NCBI GenBank assembly: GCA_964436315.1
Contig: CAYTCZ010000177.1
Location: 1 to 6,491, forward strand
Length of the DNA: 6,491 nucleotides
Reading direction: 5' to 3'
DNA from: CAYTCZ01 sp964436315
Lineage (GTDB): Bacteria > Actinomycetota > Thermoleophilia > Gaiellales > Gaiellaceae
Position 1 is the first letter of the stretch, and each line of letters opens with the position of its first letter. Made by a program: the position numbers and the translations under genes. The notes under the pieces were generated by a model, which saw only the letters and a list, made by a program, of their open reading frames with translations, did no database searches and had not been told where the DNA came from. This document shows positions 5,531 through 6,491 of this stretch, piece by piece.

Positions 5531-5884
5531 ATGACGGAACTGAAGGAACGACCGGGGGTCTACGAGACCGAGACCCGCGAGGATGGTTTCTTCCGGACGG
5601 CCGCGATCCGGCGACTGAAGAAGCAGCGCGAGTTCAGGAGCCACCTGTTCGTCTACCTCGTCGTCAACGCTGCTCTCTGGACGATCTGGGCCGTGGACGG
5701 CGCAGTCAACGACTTTGACTGGCCCTGGCCCGCGATCGCAACCTTTTTCTGGGGTCTCTTCATCCTCGGCGATGCATACGACAGTTTCTGGAAGAAGCCG
5801 ATCAGCGAGCAGGAAATCGAGCGTGAGGCTGCGCGGTTGAAGGGCTATGTCGTGGAGCCGGACGAAGACGACTGGCCCTGCTAG
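5531..5884 (+). CDS. 2TM-domain membrane protein
   Basis: The 117-residue protein matches the 2TM domain pattern (PF13239-like): a basic lead AIRRLKKQREFRSH (25-38), first membrane helix LFVYLVVNAALWTIWAV (39-55), a short polar loop, then second helix PWPAIATFFWGLFILGDAY (65-83), and the typical exit FWKKPISEQEIEREAARLKG (86-105). Such domains occur alone or fused to sensor kinases and regulators; no enzymatic domain is present here and the role is not known. The protein ends in an acidic tail, EPDEDDWPC. I took the ATG at 5531 because GGAGG lies 8 nt before it; the ATG at 5525 is too close to that site. The stop TAG is immediately followed by the in-frame GTG of the next open frame. Confidence 0.85.
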   Translation: MTELKERPGVYETETREDGFFRTAAIRRLKKQREFRSHLFVYLVVNAALWTIWAVDGAVNDFDWPWPAIATFFWGLFILGDAYDSFWKKPISEQEIEREAARLKGYVVEPDEDDWPC

Positions 5885-6491
5885 GTGCCTCTGAAGGGTC
5901 CGCCCGATCAGCAGGACAGCCCTGCGCCGCCGCGGGGTCGTTCTGGCGACGAGTATGGCCTGATCGTTCCCCTGCTCTCCTGGCAAAGCCCTTCCCGTCA
6001 ACGAACACAACTTGCTCTCGCCATCATCGGTTCGGCGATTCTCGCCAGTCTCGTCGTCGCCTGCGGCGGCGGAGGTGAGACCGAAGCCTTTGAGCCACAG
6101 TCGATTGACCGGAGCGCGACGACGCCGATTGTCATCTCTGCCGATCAGCCGATCGTGATCGGGGTGTCCTCTGCACTGACCGGTCCGGTCGGCCCGCGGG
6201 GGGCCGAGTATCTCGATGCGGCGGTGCTCGGCGTCAACCGATGGAAGGCAGCCAACGGGGATCAGATCGCTGGACACGAAATCGTGGTTCAGGCGGAGGA
6301 TGACGGTTGCACCGAGGTGGACATCACGGCCGGAGCGGCGGAGCGCCTCCTGGGTCGTCCGGGTCTCGTGGGAGTACTCGGTCCGCAGTGCAGCGCCGGA
6401 GCCGAGGCGGTGATCCCCATATATCGGGAGGCCGGCACGGTTGCCATCTCCGGATCGGCGACGACGAGCCTCCTCACCCTGGAGCAACCGG
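5885..6491 (+). CDS. ABC transporter substrate-binding lipoprotein, branched-chain amino acid type (5' end, partial)
   Basis: The frame is open from 5885 to the window edge, so the gene is cut off at its 3' side after 202 codons. It encodes an extracytoplasmic solute receptor of the type 1 periplasmic-binding fold (LivJ/Peripla_BP_6-like). Counting from the GTG at 5885, residues 43-59 are a hydrophobic signal ending in a lipobox LVVAC with Cys60 as lipid-attachment site, then a GGGGE spacer. The receptor fold starts near 90 with IVIGVSSALTGPVGPRGAEY and continues through GHEIVVQAEDDGC, LVGVLGPQCSAGAEAVIPIY and AISGSATTSLLT (187-198), where this family usually contacts the amino-acid backbone of the ligand. 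The substrate cannot be read from this fragment. The start is uncertain: GTG at 5885 has no ribosome site and gives an unusually long, Pro-rich 42-residue lead, but no other in-frame ATG, GTG or TTG precedes the signal. Confidence 0.85.
   Translation, partial: MPLKGPPDQQDSPAPPRGRSGDEYGLIVPLLSWQSPSRQRTQLALAIIGSAILASLVVACGGGGETEAFEPQSIDRSATTPIVISADQPIVIGVSSALTGPVGPRGAEYLDAAVLGVNRWKAANGDQIAGHEIVVQAEDDGCTEVDITAGAAERLLGRPGLVGVLGPQCSAGAEAVIPIYREAGTVAISGSATTSLLTLEQP
5919..5938 (+). terminator. Hairpin after the 2TM gene
   Basis: GCCCTGCG, loop CCGC and CGCGGGGT form an 8-bp stem including two G-T pairs, 35 nt after the 2TM stop and followed by CGTTCT. It could end the 2TM transcript, which would imply that the binding-protein gene starts downstream. 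The T-run is poor and the site lies in an open frame, so it is tentative. Confidence 0.3.

Noticed and set aside
5213..6487. Minus-strand open frame of 424 codons across the second gap
   Set aside because: It is held open by N positions and is antisense to the 2TM and binding-protein genes, both of which have clear family motifs.

Overview
The window is a high-GC bacterial scaffold with two runs of exactly 100 N (4004-4103 and 5332-5431), so it looks like a draft or metagenome assembly. Several proteins point to Actinomycetota, most likely class Thermoleophilia (Gaiellales or Solirubrobacterales type). The sigma factor ends in the REI..LR.AA tail I associate with that group, the BON protein has a membrane anchor followed by an FDPDRGR motif, and a 2TM-domain protein and a lipoprotein-type solute-binding protein are also present. 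This placement is inference from protein style, not from a search.

The left half (44-3344) is all on the minus strand. In transcription order it holds an unrecognised 196-residue protein with a coiled-coil-like N-terminus, a 92-residue thiamine-binding (MTH1187/YqgV-type) protein, an RpoD-like sigma-70 factor, and a complete bifunctional fructose-1,6-bisphosphate aldolase/phosphatase with its known catalytic and metal-binding residues. The last three are spaced 30 and 68 nt apart and look like one transcription unit. The sigma factor is normal up to region 3, but its region 4.2 recognition helix has lost the usual R-E-R-x-R-Q-I-E pattern, so altered -35 recognition is the most interesting functional suggestion here.

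The right half reads mainly on the plus strand. It contains a two-CBS-domain protein, the first gap, a possible 3' end of another gene emerging from that gap, a membrane-anchored BON-domain protein, a small minus-strand gene that appears frameshifted, the second gap, a 2TM-domain membrane protein, and the start of a branched-chain-amino-acid-type ABC transporter substrate-binding lipoprotein that runs off the window. The last gene shares the reading frame of the 2TM gene, follows it directly after a TAG, and has no good start codon.

I see no mobile element, CRISPR array, tRNA or rRNA. Nothing here makes a convincing new multi-gene system. The points worth checking are the sigma factor with its linked metabolic genes, the broken or recoded small gene, and the odd start of the binding-protein gene.
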